In this document: positions 1 to 5,836 of the stretch, one piece after another
How the letters are laid out: each line of letters opens with the position of its first letter
How positions within the stretch are numbered: the stretch's first letter is position 1
Assembly: GCA_002862265.1 (NCBI GenBank)
Contig: PKCQ01000668.1
Span: 1 to 7,788, forward strand
Source: Planctomycetaceae bacterium
GTDB taxonomy: Bacteria; Planctomycetota; Planctomycetia; Pirellulales; Pirellulaceae
DNA: 7,788 nucleotides
Direction: 5' to 3'
Notes under the pieces: model-generated
Seen by the model: only the letters and a program-made list of their open reading frames with translations
Told to the model about the DNA's origin: nothing
The model's database searches: none
Translations under genes and position numbers: made by a program

Positions 1-108
1 GGGCAAAACGCGGCAAACATCGTCGTTCCAGTCAAGATCGACCGTAATTTCGCCTGGTTCAAAGGAGTCCACCCCGCGACTTTAGAACAACTGCCTTATT
101 TCGAATGA
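1..108 (+). CDS. C-terminal end of an unidentified protein (partial)
   Basis: An open frame runs from base 1 to a TGA at 106-108 and encodes 35 residues. The end of the protein reads roughly VPVKIDRNFAWFKGVHPATL followed by EQLPYFE. The mix of hydrophobic, charged and aromatic residues looks like real coding sequence, and the frame stops cleanly before a non-coding stretch that precedes queC. I do not recognise the family. In particular it does not resemble the C-termini of QueD or QueE that I can recall, so a shared queuosine operon cannot be claimed. The 137-base gap to queC argues weakly for a separate transcript. Confidence 0.55.
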   Translation, partial: GQNAANIVVPVKIDRNFAWFKGVHPATLEQLPYFE

Positions 109-245
109 CTCATTCGCTAGTTGCGTGGCGAACTGGGAATACCCGTTGCTGAACTCGCAGCTTGGCGTCATTCTAAAGTCTTGGGTCCTGCGTTCGAAAT
201 CCTGCGTAGGGAGACGGCTTTGAGGCGGGGGAATAGGTACAAGGG
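109..245. other. Intergenic region upstream of queC
   Basis: No gene is seen here. A short inverted repeat (TTCGC at 113-117, GCGAA at 128-132) follows the upstream stop codon and could be a weak terminator, but it has no T tract. A purine-rich stretch lies around 222-236 before the queC start. I looked for a preQ1 riboswitch, which would be natural before a queuosine gene, and could not recognise one by eye. No convincing promoter boxes were found. Confidence 0.4.
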
Positions 246-272
246 ATGAGTGAGAAAGGGATGAGTGAGAAA
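243..272 (+). repeat. Exact 15-bp tandem duplication spanning the queC start codon
   Basis: GGGATGAGTGAGAAA occurs at 243-257 and again directly after it at 258-272. The unit is five codons long, so the reading frame is kept and the protein begins MSEKGMSEK. Each copy carries an ATG immediately preceded by GGG. Either ATG could initiate translation; a single-copy ancestor would start at the second one. Confidence 0.9.
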
Positions 273-962
273 AGGCCAGCGGTAGTCCTTCTTAGCGGAG
301 GCCTTGATTCAACAACTGTGCTAGCAATCGCGCAGAGCGAAGGATTTTCTGTTCACGCGATCAGTTTCAACTACGGTCAGCGACATCAGTTCGAACTGCA
401 GCGTGCCAGAGAAGTTGCTGCGAGCGCGAAAGTTGTTGAGCACGTAGTAGTTAATATGAACTTGGCTCAGTTTGGCGGTTCAGCTCTCACGGCTGAAATC
501 GATGTACCCAAGCACGACTCTGCAGATGAAATCAGCGACGAGATTCCCGTTACCTACGTGCCCGCACGCAATACGGTGTTCTTGTCGCTCGCACTGGCCT
601 TTGCCGAAACTCGAGGTGCCAAAGATATCTGGCTGGGAGTCAACGCGCTCGACTATAGCGGTTACCCAGATTGTCGCCCCGAGTACATACAGGCTTACGA
701 GGCGATGGCGAACTTGGCGACCAAGGCCGGAGTAGAGGCACCAGGTCGAGCTTTAAAGCTGCATACACCACTGATAGATTTGACTAAGGCGCAAATCATC
801 GCTAGAGGATTGGAACTGGGGGTGGACTACTCGAAGACAATAAGTTGTTATGACCCTGGTCCAAACGGTGAACCTTGTGGGCGATGCGATGCCTGTTTGT
901 TGAGGATGCGGGGATTCGAACAAAACGGATTGAGTGATCCTACGATAGCTTCGGCGAGTTGA
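246..962 (+). CDS. queC: 7-cyano-7-deazaguanine synthase QueC
   Basis: QueC converts 7-carboxy-7-deazaguanine to preQ0 with ATP and ammonia in the cytoplasm, a step toward queuosine in tRNA. The 238-residue protein is close to the usual family length (about 220-240). It shows the N-terminal PP-loop SGGLDSTT (residues 17-24), which binds ATP. The C-terminal zinc site consists of Cys201, Cys211, Cys214 and Cys217 in the pattern C-x9-C-G-R-C-x2-C. Internal blocks such as PVTYVPARNTVFLSLA and WLGVNALDYSGYPDCRPEY are typical of the family. An exact 15-base duplication makes two in-frame ATG starts possible, at 246 and 261; neither has a well-spaced ribosome-binding site, and the upstream frame is closed by a TAG at 234-236. 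The gene is followed after four bases by a radical SAM gene, suggesting one transcript. No queD or queE is visible in the window. The family call is secure. Confidence 0.96.
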   Translation: MSEKGMSEKRPAVVLLSGGLDSTTVLAIAQSEGFSVHAISFNYGQRHQFELQRAREVAASAKVVEHVVVNMNLAQFGGSALTAEIDVPKHDSADEISDEIPVTYVPARNTVFLSLALAFAETRGAKDIWLGVNALDYSGYPDCRPEYIQAYEAMANLATKAGVEAPGRALKLHTPLIDLTKAQIIARGLELGVDYSKTISCYDPGPNGEPCGRCDACLLRMRGFEQNGLSDPTIASAS

Positions 963-966
963 TTGC

Positions 967-2034
967 ATGCGATTCGGCTCCCATGTTAATCCGCCCAACC
1001 GCTTCGAGAAGCTGCATGTTGAAGCAGACTACGAACATTTAGAAGATGGGTGTGCGGAGTCCGATTCAAACAATTCACGGCGGCAAGTCGAGTACCTCTC
1101 CGATGACTCACAGTCGATTGTGACCGAGAATCGTTCGCCCGACATTCCATTCCGTTACAGCATCAACCCTTATCGCGGCTGTGCCCACGGATGTTCGTAC
1201 TGTTATGCTCGAGTCGGTCATCAGTATCTTGGAATGAGCGCTGGGTTGGACTTTGAGACGAAAATCGTTGTCAAGGAAAAGGCTCCAAAGCTGTTCCGTG
1301 GTTTTTTGGCGAAGCGAAGCTGGCAACCTGAGCCAATTGTCTTCTCGGGTGTCACAGATTGCTATCAGCCGGTCGAACGGAAGTTTAAACTGACGCGGCA
1401 GTGTTTGGAAGTCGCGTTAGAGTGTCGGCAGCCCGTGAGCGTCATCACGAAGAATGCTCTTGTGGCTCGTGACTTGGATCTACTGCTACAGCTGGCCGAA
1501 CTGGGACTAGTGCACGCATATCTGTCGATCACTACACTTGATGCGCGATTGGCGCGCGAAATGGAGCCGAGAACGAGTACGCCTGTTGCTCGATTGAGAG
1601 CGGTACGGGAATTGTCTGAGGCCGGGATCCCAACCGGAGTGATGATGGCTCCAATAGTTCCAGGTTTGACGGATAGCGAAATTCCCAGTTTGCTGGACGC
1701 GGCATCCAAGGCGGGGGCCAAGTGTGCGAACTACATCATGTTGCGTTTGCCGCAAGAAGTGGAACCCGTGTTTTTGGAATGGCTTCAGCGTGTACGACCG
1801 GCGCAGACGGATCGCGTACTGGAGCGTGTCCGCCAGGTGCGCGACGGGAAACTCAACGACTCTACCTGGGGACAGCGCATGTTGGGATCGGGTGTTATGG
1901 CGACCCAAATCAAAGATACTTTCCGTGTTTTCTGCAATCGCGCCAATCTGCAACGGGAGCTGCCACGCCATCGCTGCGACTTGTTTAACGCACCAGGCAA
2001 TGAAAAGACTTCCGGCCAGTTGAAACTGTTTTAG
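967..2034 (+). CDS. PA0069 family radical SAM protein (SplB-like, COG1533)
   Basis: This is a 355-residue radical SAM enzyme of unknown substrate. The 4Fe-4S-binding motif is Cys72-x3-Cys76-x2-Cys79, in the context NPYRGCAHGCSYCYAR. Blocks I recognise from the PA0069 family are the N-terminal NPPNRFE (residues 8-14), YLGMSAGLDFETKIVVKE, SGVTDCYQPVERK, ITKNALVARDLDLL, SITTLDARLAREMEPR, GIPTGVMMAPIVPGLTDSEI and YIMLRLPQEV. The length fits the family and the frame is intact. The ATG at 967 lies four bases after the queC stop; no strong ribosome-binding site is seen, so translation may be coupled to queC. The family is related to spore photoproduct lyase in sequence, but no DNA-repair role is shown. 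It is not QueE, which is shorter and has its cluster motif near the N-terminus. Function remains unknown; membership in the family is clear. Confidence 0.93.
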   Translation: MRFGSHVNPPNRFEKLHVEADYEHLEDGCAESDSNNSRRQVEYLSDDSQSIVTENRSPDIPFRYSINPYRGCAHGCSYCYARVGHQYLGMSAGLDFETKIVVKEKAPKLFRGFLAKRSWQPEPIVFSGVTDCYQPVERKFKLTRQCLEVALECRQPVSVITKNALVARDLDLLLQLAELGLVHAYLSITTLDARLAREMEPRTSTPVARLRAVRELSEAGIPTGVMMAPIVPGLTDSEIPSLLDAASKAGAKCANYIMLRLPQEVEPVFLEWLQRVRPAQTDRVLERVRQVRDGKLNDSTWGQRMLGSGVMATQIKDTFRVFCNRANLQRELPRHRCDLFNAPGNEKTSGQLKLF

Positions 2035-2053
2035 CGGCATTTAGAAGCGGCTT

Positions 2054-2081
2054 GCGGGCTTTGGATCGAACTGGTCCCCGC
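2054..2081 (+). terminator. Bulged hairpin after the queC-radical SAM pair (possible terminator)
   Basis: About 20 bases after the radical SAM stop, GCGG (2054-2057) can pair with CCGC (2078-2081). GGATC (2063-2067) can pair with GGTCC (2073-2077) with one G-U pair and a five-base loop. This gives a nine-pair stem with a five-base bulge. No T run follows, so it is only a candidate terminator or a 3' end-protecting structure. Confidence 0.3.
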
Positions 2082-2190
2082 TCGTTGCTAGCAAAATGGT
2101 TGGAATTGCAAGTTCAAGATCGCTTGCGTTCGCTTTGCAGCTTCTTTTAAAGTGCCCGTCCTAACTGATTTTGTTCGCCACGCAATCCAT

Positions 2191-2197
2191 GGAAGGA
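2191..2197 (+). promoter_or_regulatory. Ribosome-binding site deciding the lipoprotein start
   Basis: GGAAGGA sits five bases before the ATG at 2203 and is the best Shine-Dalgarno match in the region. It supports the 2203 start over the in-frame GTG at 2152 and places the hydrophobic signal segment at a normal distance from the N-terminus. Confidence 0.65.
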
Positions 2198-2202
2198 ATG
2201 CT

Positions 2203-3660
2203 ATGCGCTCTCCGAATACTTTGCAATGGATGACATCATCACGAGTTGTGATGCAGCTTGCTGGCTTGGTCACATGCTGCACCTTGTTTGTGGGATGCCG
2301 AACGCCATGGCAAATCAATACGAAGAAGGGCAGGGGGCTGAATTCGTTGCTTGCCCACGAAGAGGTTGGGAAAGCGAACGAGAGGACAGACGTCGACGAA
2401 GAGACGCAACGCAAGCCCAAAGGTCTGCCCGCTAAAGCGGGCCCGCGGCGCGGGACTCCCTCGCCGACGACGCGAAAGACATCGCAGAATCGTCAGACAG
2501 CCAAGCGTAAATCGCCCAAGTCGGTGATCGAAGAAGCTCTCGGAGATCCTGTGTTGCTTAGTGAGCGAACGGGTGACAAGACTGAAAAGACAGAACGGGT
2601 TTCCGAGACAGAGTTAGCGGAACGAAAACGCGACGCCCAACAGCGTATTCGACAAGAGATCGAGCGTCGCAGGGAACTACAAGCGAGGTTGGCCGAGGAA
2701 CAAGCAGCCACCGAAGCCGTTCACTTCAGTGCGAGCGAACTTGCTGATGAATCCGATCTTGCAGCCGGTACGGTGGTGTCAGCACTTAGAAGCGTACCAT
2801 CGGCGAGCCCGAAGATGCCGGCAGGAGGCATCGTGGTCGCGGAAACGCCGTTTGATACCTATCAGACAGCACGTCTTTCCGGTGTAGGATCGAAAGTCAA
2901 CCAGCTTCGAAGCGTGTCTGTCACCGCGAGTAACGATCTACGCCCGAAGGAGAAGAAGCTGCAGATTGAAGAGCTTGGCAATGAGTTGATCGAGCGGCTC
3001 GAAGAAGCGGAGGCTACTGCAGTCGATCCAGATTCCAAGGTGGACATCTCGAGGAAACAGCGATTTTTGCATTTGGCGCTCGGTGATCTGGAATCTGCCC
3101 AAAAGCCAATCGAAGGACTAGATTCGGGCGCACAAGAATACGTTAGTCAGACTCTCCAGGGGCTTCACGATGCGACCGATCCCAAAGGGCATCCATCGGT
3201 GAGACGCAAGTTGTCCAAAGCGCTAAAGAGCCATCGTGGCGCAACTCAAAAGCTGGCCTCGGTTGCGAGTTTAGAACTGATGAATTTAGCTTTCTGCAAG
3301 GAGATCGATGGCTTTGGGGAGATTAAGAAATTTCGCTCCAGCCGTTTTCGCGGAGACCAGCAAGTTTTGTTGTACTGTGAGCTGGAAAACTTCGTGAGTA
3401 CGAAAGTCGCAGCTGGCTTCCAAACTCGCTTGCAGGGTACCTACGAAATCTTGGACGAGGATGGCAAGCGAGTGATGGAGCAATTGTTGCCCGAGGACAC
3501 CGATACTTGTGCCAACCAGCGGCGAGATTTCTACATCGCCTATCGATTCCATTTACCAAAGCGAATTGCTCCGGGCATCTATAGCTTGCGTCTGGTGATC
3601 GAAGACATGCAGGGACATAAGTTTGGTAAGTCGGAAATCGACTTTGAAATTGTCGAGTGA
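2203..3660 (+). CDS. Putative lipoprotein of unknown function with coiled coil and C-terminal domain
   Basis: The protein has 485 residues from the ATG at 2203, which has GGAAGGA five bases upstream (2191-2197). The frame could be extended to a GTG at 2152, but that has no such site. The N-terminus has Arg14, a hydrophobic stretch (residues 15-31) and Cys32 in the context LFVGC, which resembles a lipobox although Phe at -3 is unusual; export and lipid anchoring are inferred. Next come a basic, Pro/Lys/Arg-rich low-complexity stretch (about 40-110), a strongly charged probable coiled coil (about 134-171, rich in Glu, Arg and Gln) and a mixed helical region. The C-terminal part (about 359-485) alternates hydrophobic and polar residues like a beta-sandwich, with blocks QVLLYCELENF, RRDFYIAYRFHLP and GIYSLRLVIEDMQG. 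I do not recognise a named family. It is probably transcribed alone and converges on maf. Confidence 0.8.
   Translation: MRSPNTLQWMTSSRVVMQLAGLVTCCTLFVGCRTPWQINTKKGRGLNSLLAHEEVGKANERTDVDEETQRKPKGLPAKAGPRRGTPSPTTRKTSQNRQTAKRKSPKSVIEEALGDPVLLSERTGDKTEKTERVSETELAERKRDAQQRIRQEIERRRELQARLAEEQAATEAVHFSASELADESDLAAGTVVSALRSVPSASPKMPAGGIVVAETPFDTYQTARLSGVGSKVNQLRSVSVTASNDLRPKEKKLQIEELGNELIERLEEAEATAVDPDSKVDISRKQRFLHLALGDLESAQKPIEGLDSGAQEYVSQTLQGLHDATDPKGHPSVRRKLSKALKSHRGATQKLASVASLELMNLAFCKEIDGFGEIKKFRSSRFRGDQQVLLYCELENFVSTKVAAGFQTRLQGTYEILDEDGKRVMEQLLPEDTDTCANQRRDFYIAYRFHLPKRIAPGIYSLRLVIEDMQGHKFGKSEIDFEIVE
2427..2450. repeat. GC-rich nested palindrome inside the lipoprotein gene
   Basis: GCCCGC (2427-2432), a TAAA loop and GCGGGC (2437-2442) form a perfect six-pair hairpin. 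The second arm is also part of the ten-base palindrome GCGGGCCCGC (2437-2446), followed by further G/C-only sequence. It encodes the LPAKAGPRRG part of the low-complexity linker and is much more GC-rich than the flanking codons. It could be an inserted palindromic element tolerated in a disordered linker, or chance in a Pro/Arg/Gly-coding stretch. Confidence 0.55.
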
Positions 3661-3770
3661 GAAAACCTATCGCAACTACAGGCACGAGGTGCAAGTGGCG
3701 CAAATGACTAAATTCTTGGGGCCTGACCAAGCAATCCCACGCCTGGATTAGACGATTGCGGCGTTGATTC

Positions 3771-3792
3771 GTTTCGGCGATCCCTCCGAAAC
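3771..3792. terminator. Hairpin between converging genes (possible bidirectional terminator)
   Basis: GTTTCGG (3771-3777) and CCGAAAC (3786-3792) form a perfect seven-pair stem with an eight-base loop. It lies in the 174-base gap between the lipoprotein stop and the maf stop, where transcripts converge. Neither side has a long T tract, so an intrinsic terminator is plausible but not proven. The rest of this gap shows no gene. Confidence 0.4.
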
Positions 3793-3834
3793 ATCACCGC
3801 GCCCGTTAGCGGCCTGCATGACTCGGCTGATCAT

Positions 3835-4407
3835 TTACTCGAAGCCGATTTTTTCAAGCATTTTACGCAGCAGTGGTATGGGCAAGCCAACGACGTTGTC
3901 TGCGTTACCGCTAACGAGTTCCAGCCAGGGATGCCCGTCCTGGTATCCAAAGGCTCCCGACTTACCAACCCAGTCATCGCTCTCGAGGTACTGCTCAATC
4001 TGCTCATCTGTCAGTTCCTTCATGAACAACTCGCTGCGTTCGACTTGAATCTCCGGATCGCCACCGGGCAGTCGCTGGACGCATAAGCCGCTGTAGACGG
4101 AGTGCTTGCGGCCGGAGAGTATGCGGATCATTTCCTCAGCGTGTTCACGATCTTGAGGCTTGCCAAGTACTCTTCCATGGATGTCGGCGACGGTGTCACA
4201 CGTAACGATAATCGCCGAGCCTTCTACATGAGGCGCAACATCTTTCGCCTTCTGAAAGGCGAGACGGGCTACCAACTCGGGAGTGGATTCTCCCGAACAG
4301 ACACCACACTCGGCGTTTGGACCAGGAAGAACGGTTTCGAAATCGAAGCCAGCTTCCTGCAGCAGCTGATGACGCCTGGGCGATTGACTGGCAAGGACGA
4401 GACGCAT
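3835..4407 (-). CDS. maf: Maf family nucleotide pyrophosphatase
   Basis: Maf proteins are cytoplasmic house-cleaning pyrophosphatases that hydrolyse non-canonical or pyrimidine nucleoside triphosphates to monophosphates. The 190-residue protein has the family motifs in order: LVLASQSPRR (residues 3-12), the CDTVA block with the likely catalytic Asp71, LGKP (81-84), LSGRKHSVYSG (97-107) and VGKSGAFGYQ (147-156), followed by NVVGLPI. Length is normal and the frame intact. The start is the ATG at 4407, which has an AGGGA-type ribosome-binding site and gives the canonical N-terminus; a TTG six codons upstream would add atypical residues. Which Maf subfamily (dTTP/UTP or m7GTP type) it belongs to was not resolved. 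It lies 72 bases downstream of the DUF3467-like gene on the same strand, so the two may share a transcript. Confidence 0.94.
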   Translation of the reverse strand: MRLVLASQSPRRHQLLQEAGFDFETVLPGPNAECGVCSGESTPELVARLAFQKAKDVAPHVEGSAIIVTCDTVADIHGRVLGKPQDREHAEEMIRILSGRKHSVYSGLCVQRLPGGDPEIQVERSELFMKELTDEQIEQYLESDDWVGKSGAFGYQDGHPWLELVSGNADNVVGLPIPLLRKMLEKIGFE

Positions 4408-4428
4408 GTTTTCCCTTTGGTCCAACTC

Positions 4429-4447
4429 TTTTCAAGCTAGTTGAAAT
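4429..4447. other. AT-rich hairpin between the DUF3467-like gene and maf
   Basis: TTTCAA (4430-4435) and TTGAAA (4441-4446) can form a six-pair stem around a GCTAG loop. On the plus strand it is followed by a T run, but no plus-strand gene ends here. On the minus strand it lies in the leader between the DUF3467-like gene and maf, about 20 bases before the maf start, where it could affect maf translation or be neutral. Confidence 0.25.
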
Positions 4448-4479
4448 TTTTGTTCCTGAGGCCTGAGTGCCAGAGGTGG

Positions 4480-5379
4480 TTACGCGATGGGACCACCGTC
4501 GAAATCACTGGGTGGATTGCTAGGTGGTTGCGGAGGATTGGGAGGCATTCCGTTTTGCGGCAACCTGACGCGAAGTTGCTCCCAAGTTCCACGTAGGCTG
4601 TCGAACAAACGCGGGATTTGCCCTGCGGCTAGGAACACGCGTGAACTTACGCTGGAATGAGGATAAAAGTTGGTGATGAAGTCAAAACTAAACTCGTGTG
4701 CTCCGTGTCCGATCATGACAGCGTTGGCATAGCTGCCACTCAGAAGTTCATCGCGAATTTTGAGTTCGTCGTAAATCTCTTGTGCAGTTGCTTGTCTCGC
4801 TGCCGGATCGTTGGGAGTATGAGCAGCCGCCTGGCTGGGTTCATTGGGAGTGCGTGAGTTGCTTCCGGGCGATGAAGCTTCTTGCTGTACCGGGGCATCA
4901 GGTCCTGGAACGCCACTGCTGCCGGGTGTTCCTGTTAAGGGGCCAGCTTGTCCACTAGGAGTGTCGTGCTGATCGGGAGTCGGCTCAGAATGAAACGCAC
5001 CCGCGATCGCATCGGGCGCCGCAAGCGGATTAGCTGGTGTGGCAATCGGACTGCCGGGCAATACGACTTGAGTATCATTCCAGGTCTGCGGGGTCGCGTT
5101 TGGGACTCCAGGGCTGGGTAACTCACCCCAACGAATACGGTACAAATCCATATTTCTTTGTAAAGCATCTACTAGCTGCGGCAAAACGTAGTGCGGCAAT
5201 ACCACTCGGGCGACAATCTGATAAGGGCGCCCGAGATTCTGTACGAAGTCCAAAATGATTTCCGTATTGGCGGTCATCACAATCACGCCGGTGCTGAAAG
5301 CACCGCCTGCCACATGATCGGGAACACGAGCACGTATTGGCTGTTCTTGATCTGATTCTTGCGAGAAATTTTGAGACAT
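4480..5379 (-). CDS. Protein with two DUF3467-like domains joined by a low-complexity linker
   Basis: The 299-residue protein has no signal peptide or membrane segment and is probably cytoplasmic. Residues 19-85 have the DUF3467 look: an early FSTGVIV segment, then EIILDF, then ARVVLP, ending in a helix and RIRWGELP. Residues 208-274 can be aligned to them without a single gap (16 identities in 67 by my count, including Asp-Phe in the LDF/FDF block, Arg-Val, Pro-x-Leu-x-Asp-x-Leu and Arg-x-Arg), so the protein appears to contain two copies. Between them lies a Pro/Gly/Ser/Thr/Ala-rich linker (about 86-200), and the C-terminus is Pro-rich. The start chosen is the ATG at 5379, with AAGGA five bases upstream; a TTG at 5403 is the alternative. 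The biochemical role of DUF3467 is unknown to me. It precedes maf on the same strand. Confidence 0.8.
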   Translation of the reverse strand: MSQNFSQESDQEQPIRARVPDHVAGGAFSTGVIVMTANTEIILDFVQNLGRPYQIVARVVLPHYVLPQLVDALQRNMDLYRIRWGELPSPGVPNATPQTWNDTQVVLPGSPIATPANPLAAPDAIAGAFHSEPTPDQHDTPSGQAGPLTGTPGSSGVPGPDAPVQQEASSPGSNSRTPNEPSQAAAHTPNDPAARQATAQEIYDELKIRDELLSGSYANAVMIGHGAHEFSFDFITNFYPHSSVSSRVFLAAGQIPRLFDSLRGTWEQLRVRLPQNGMPPNPPQPPSNPPSDFDGGPIA

Positions 5380-5476
5380 GGGATTCCTTTTGCATACATC
5401 CAACGCATAGCCAGAAGCGGTTGGCTGAAAAAGCCTAGAATGAGGTAGCTTTAGATGAGATTAATTGACTTTAGGT

Positions 5477-5493
5477 GTCCGTCGAAAACGGAC
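5477..5493. other. Small perfect hairpin in the divergent region
   Basis: GTCCGT (5477-5482) and ACGGAC (5488-5493) pair perfectly around a CGAAA loop. No T run follows on either strand, so it is not an obvious terminator. It may be an operator-like inverted repeat or a structured leader of the DUF3467-like transcript, if that starts far upstream. Confidence 0.35.
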
Positions 5494-5554
5494 CGGGTGT
5501 GCCATCCCGCGGGGCTGATGCGTTTTTAAGGAGCAATTTTAGTGAAGGTGACTT

Positions 5555-5612
5555 GATGCAGCCGTAACGGATGCAGCCGTAACGAGGCAGCAGTAACGAG
5601 TCAGCAGTAAGT
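5555..5612 (+). repeat. Four degenerate 14-15 bp direct repeats
   Basis: Two exact copies of GATGCAGCCGTAACG (5555-5569 and 5570-5584) are followed by two diverged 14-base copies, AGGCAGCAGTAACG (5585-5598) and AGTCAGCAGTAAGT (5599-5612). All share CAGC-[CA]-GTAA. They contain stop codons and are non-coding. The array ends four bases before a TTGACA box at 5617, which suggests either stacked regulator-binding sites or a simple slippage repeat. Confidence 0.75.
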
Positions 5613-5616
5613 CGCC

Positions 5617-5645
5617 TTGACAACGGTAGATTCAATCCGAAATAT
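5617..5645 (+). promoter_or_regulatory. Possible distal promoter for the dipeptidase
   Basis: A full consensus -35 box TTGACA lies at 5617-5622, with AAATAT at 5640-5645 after a 17-base spacer as a poor -10 box (three of six matches). It would give a leader of about 185 bases. The direct repeats immediately upstream are placed where an activator could act. Confidence 0.25.
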
Positions 5646-5775
5646 GTCCCGGCGCACAGGTGACTCGCGGGATACTAGCCGCTTTCTTGGCTTCTAGAGC
5701 GCAAAGAAAGATCGAACATGCGTTCAATGGTTTTTCCATCAATGCGATTGCTTCAAAGTATCGACCCGCAGTTCG

Positions 5776-5805
5776 CTGACAGGTTCGCCGGTTTCCGTGT
5801 AAAGT
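5776..5805 (+). promoter_or_regulatory. Possible proximal promoter for the dipeptidase
   Basis: CTGACA (5776-5781, five of six matches to the -35 consensus) and TAAAGT (5800-5805, four of six to the -10) are 18 bases apart. Transcription would start near 5812 and leave a leader of about 25 bases before the ATG at 5837. This is a pattern match only. Confidence 0.3.
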
Positions 5806-5836
5806 AAAGGCTGGTGTCAACTCTGGCGACTTTCCA

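Larger units (their letters stand above)
5380..5836. other. Divergent intergenic region, 457 bases
   Basis: No convincing gene lies between the DUF3467-like gene and the dipeptidase. Reading left to right it holds a short inverted repeat, AGCCA/TGGCT (5409-5426), in the DUF3467-like leader; a hairpin (5477-5493); a motif shared with the other side of the dipeptidase (5497-5508); an isolated AAGGAG (5528-5533) with no usable reading frame after it; degenerate direct repeats (5555-5612); and two possible plus-strand promoters. A 62-codon minus-strand frame (5632-5820) begins at TTG with no ribosome-binding site and was not accepted as a gene. Confidence 0.6.

Noticed and set aside
109..245. preQ1 riboswitch before queC
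   Set aside because: No recognisable aptamer core or pseudoknot was found by eye; a covariance-model search would be decisive.
967..2034. Annotation of the radical SAM protein as QueE or as spore photoproduct lyase
   Set aside because: Length, the position of the Cys72/76/79 motif and the conserved blocks fit the PA0069 family; QueE is shorter with an N-terminal motif, and no lyase-specific evidence is seen.
1507..2040. Long minus-strand open frame opposite the radical SAM gene
   Set aside because: It lies wholly opposite a gene with clear family motifs, has no ribosome-binding site seen and its residues look random.
2124..2150. Promoter TTGCGT / TTTTAA before the lipoprotein gene
   Set aside because: The spacer is only 15 bases and both boxes are poor matches, so it is not better than chance.
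3764..4440. Two plus-strand frames (3764-4048 and 4102-4440) opposite maf
   Set aside because: They are antisense to well-conserved Maf motifs, Ser/Arg-rich and without family resemblance.
4429..4452. Plus-strand intrinsic terminator with T run between maf and the DUF3467-like gene
   Set aside because: The stem is short and A/T-rich and no plus-strand gene ends here.
5555..5612. CRISPR array
   Set aside because: The repeats are too short, contiguous without spacers and degenerate, and no cas genes are near.
5632..5820. Possible 62-residue minus-strand gene in the divergent region
   Set aside because: It begins with TTG, has no ribosome-binding site, no recognisable features, and overlaps the promoter candidates for the dipeptidase.
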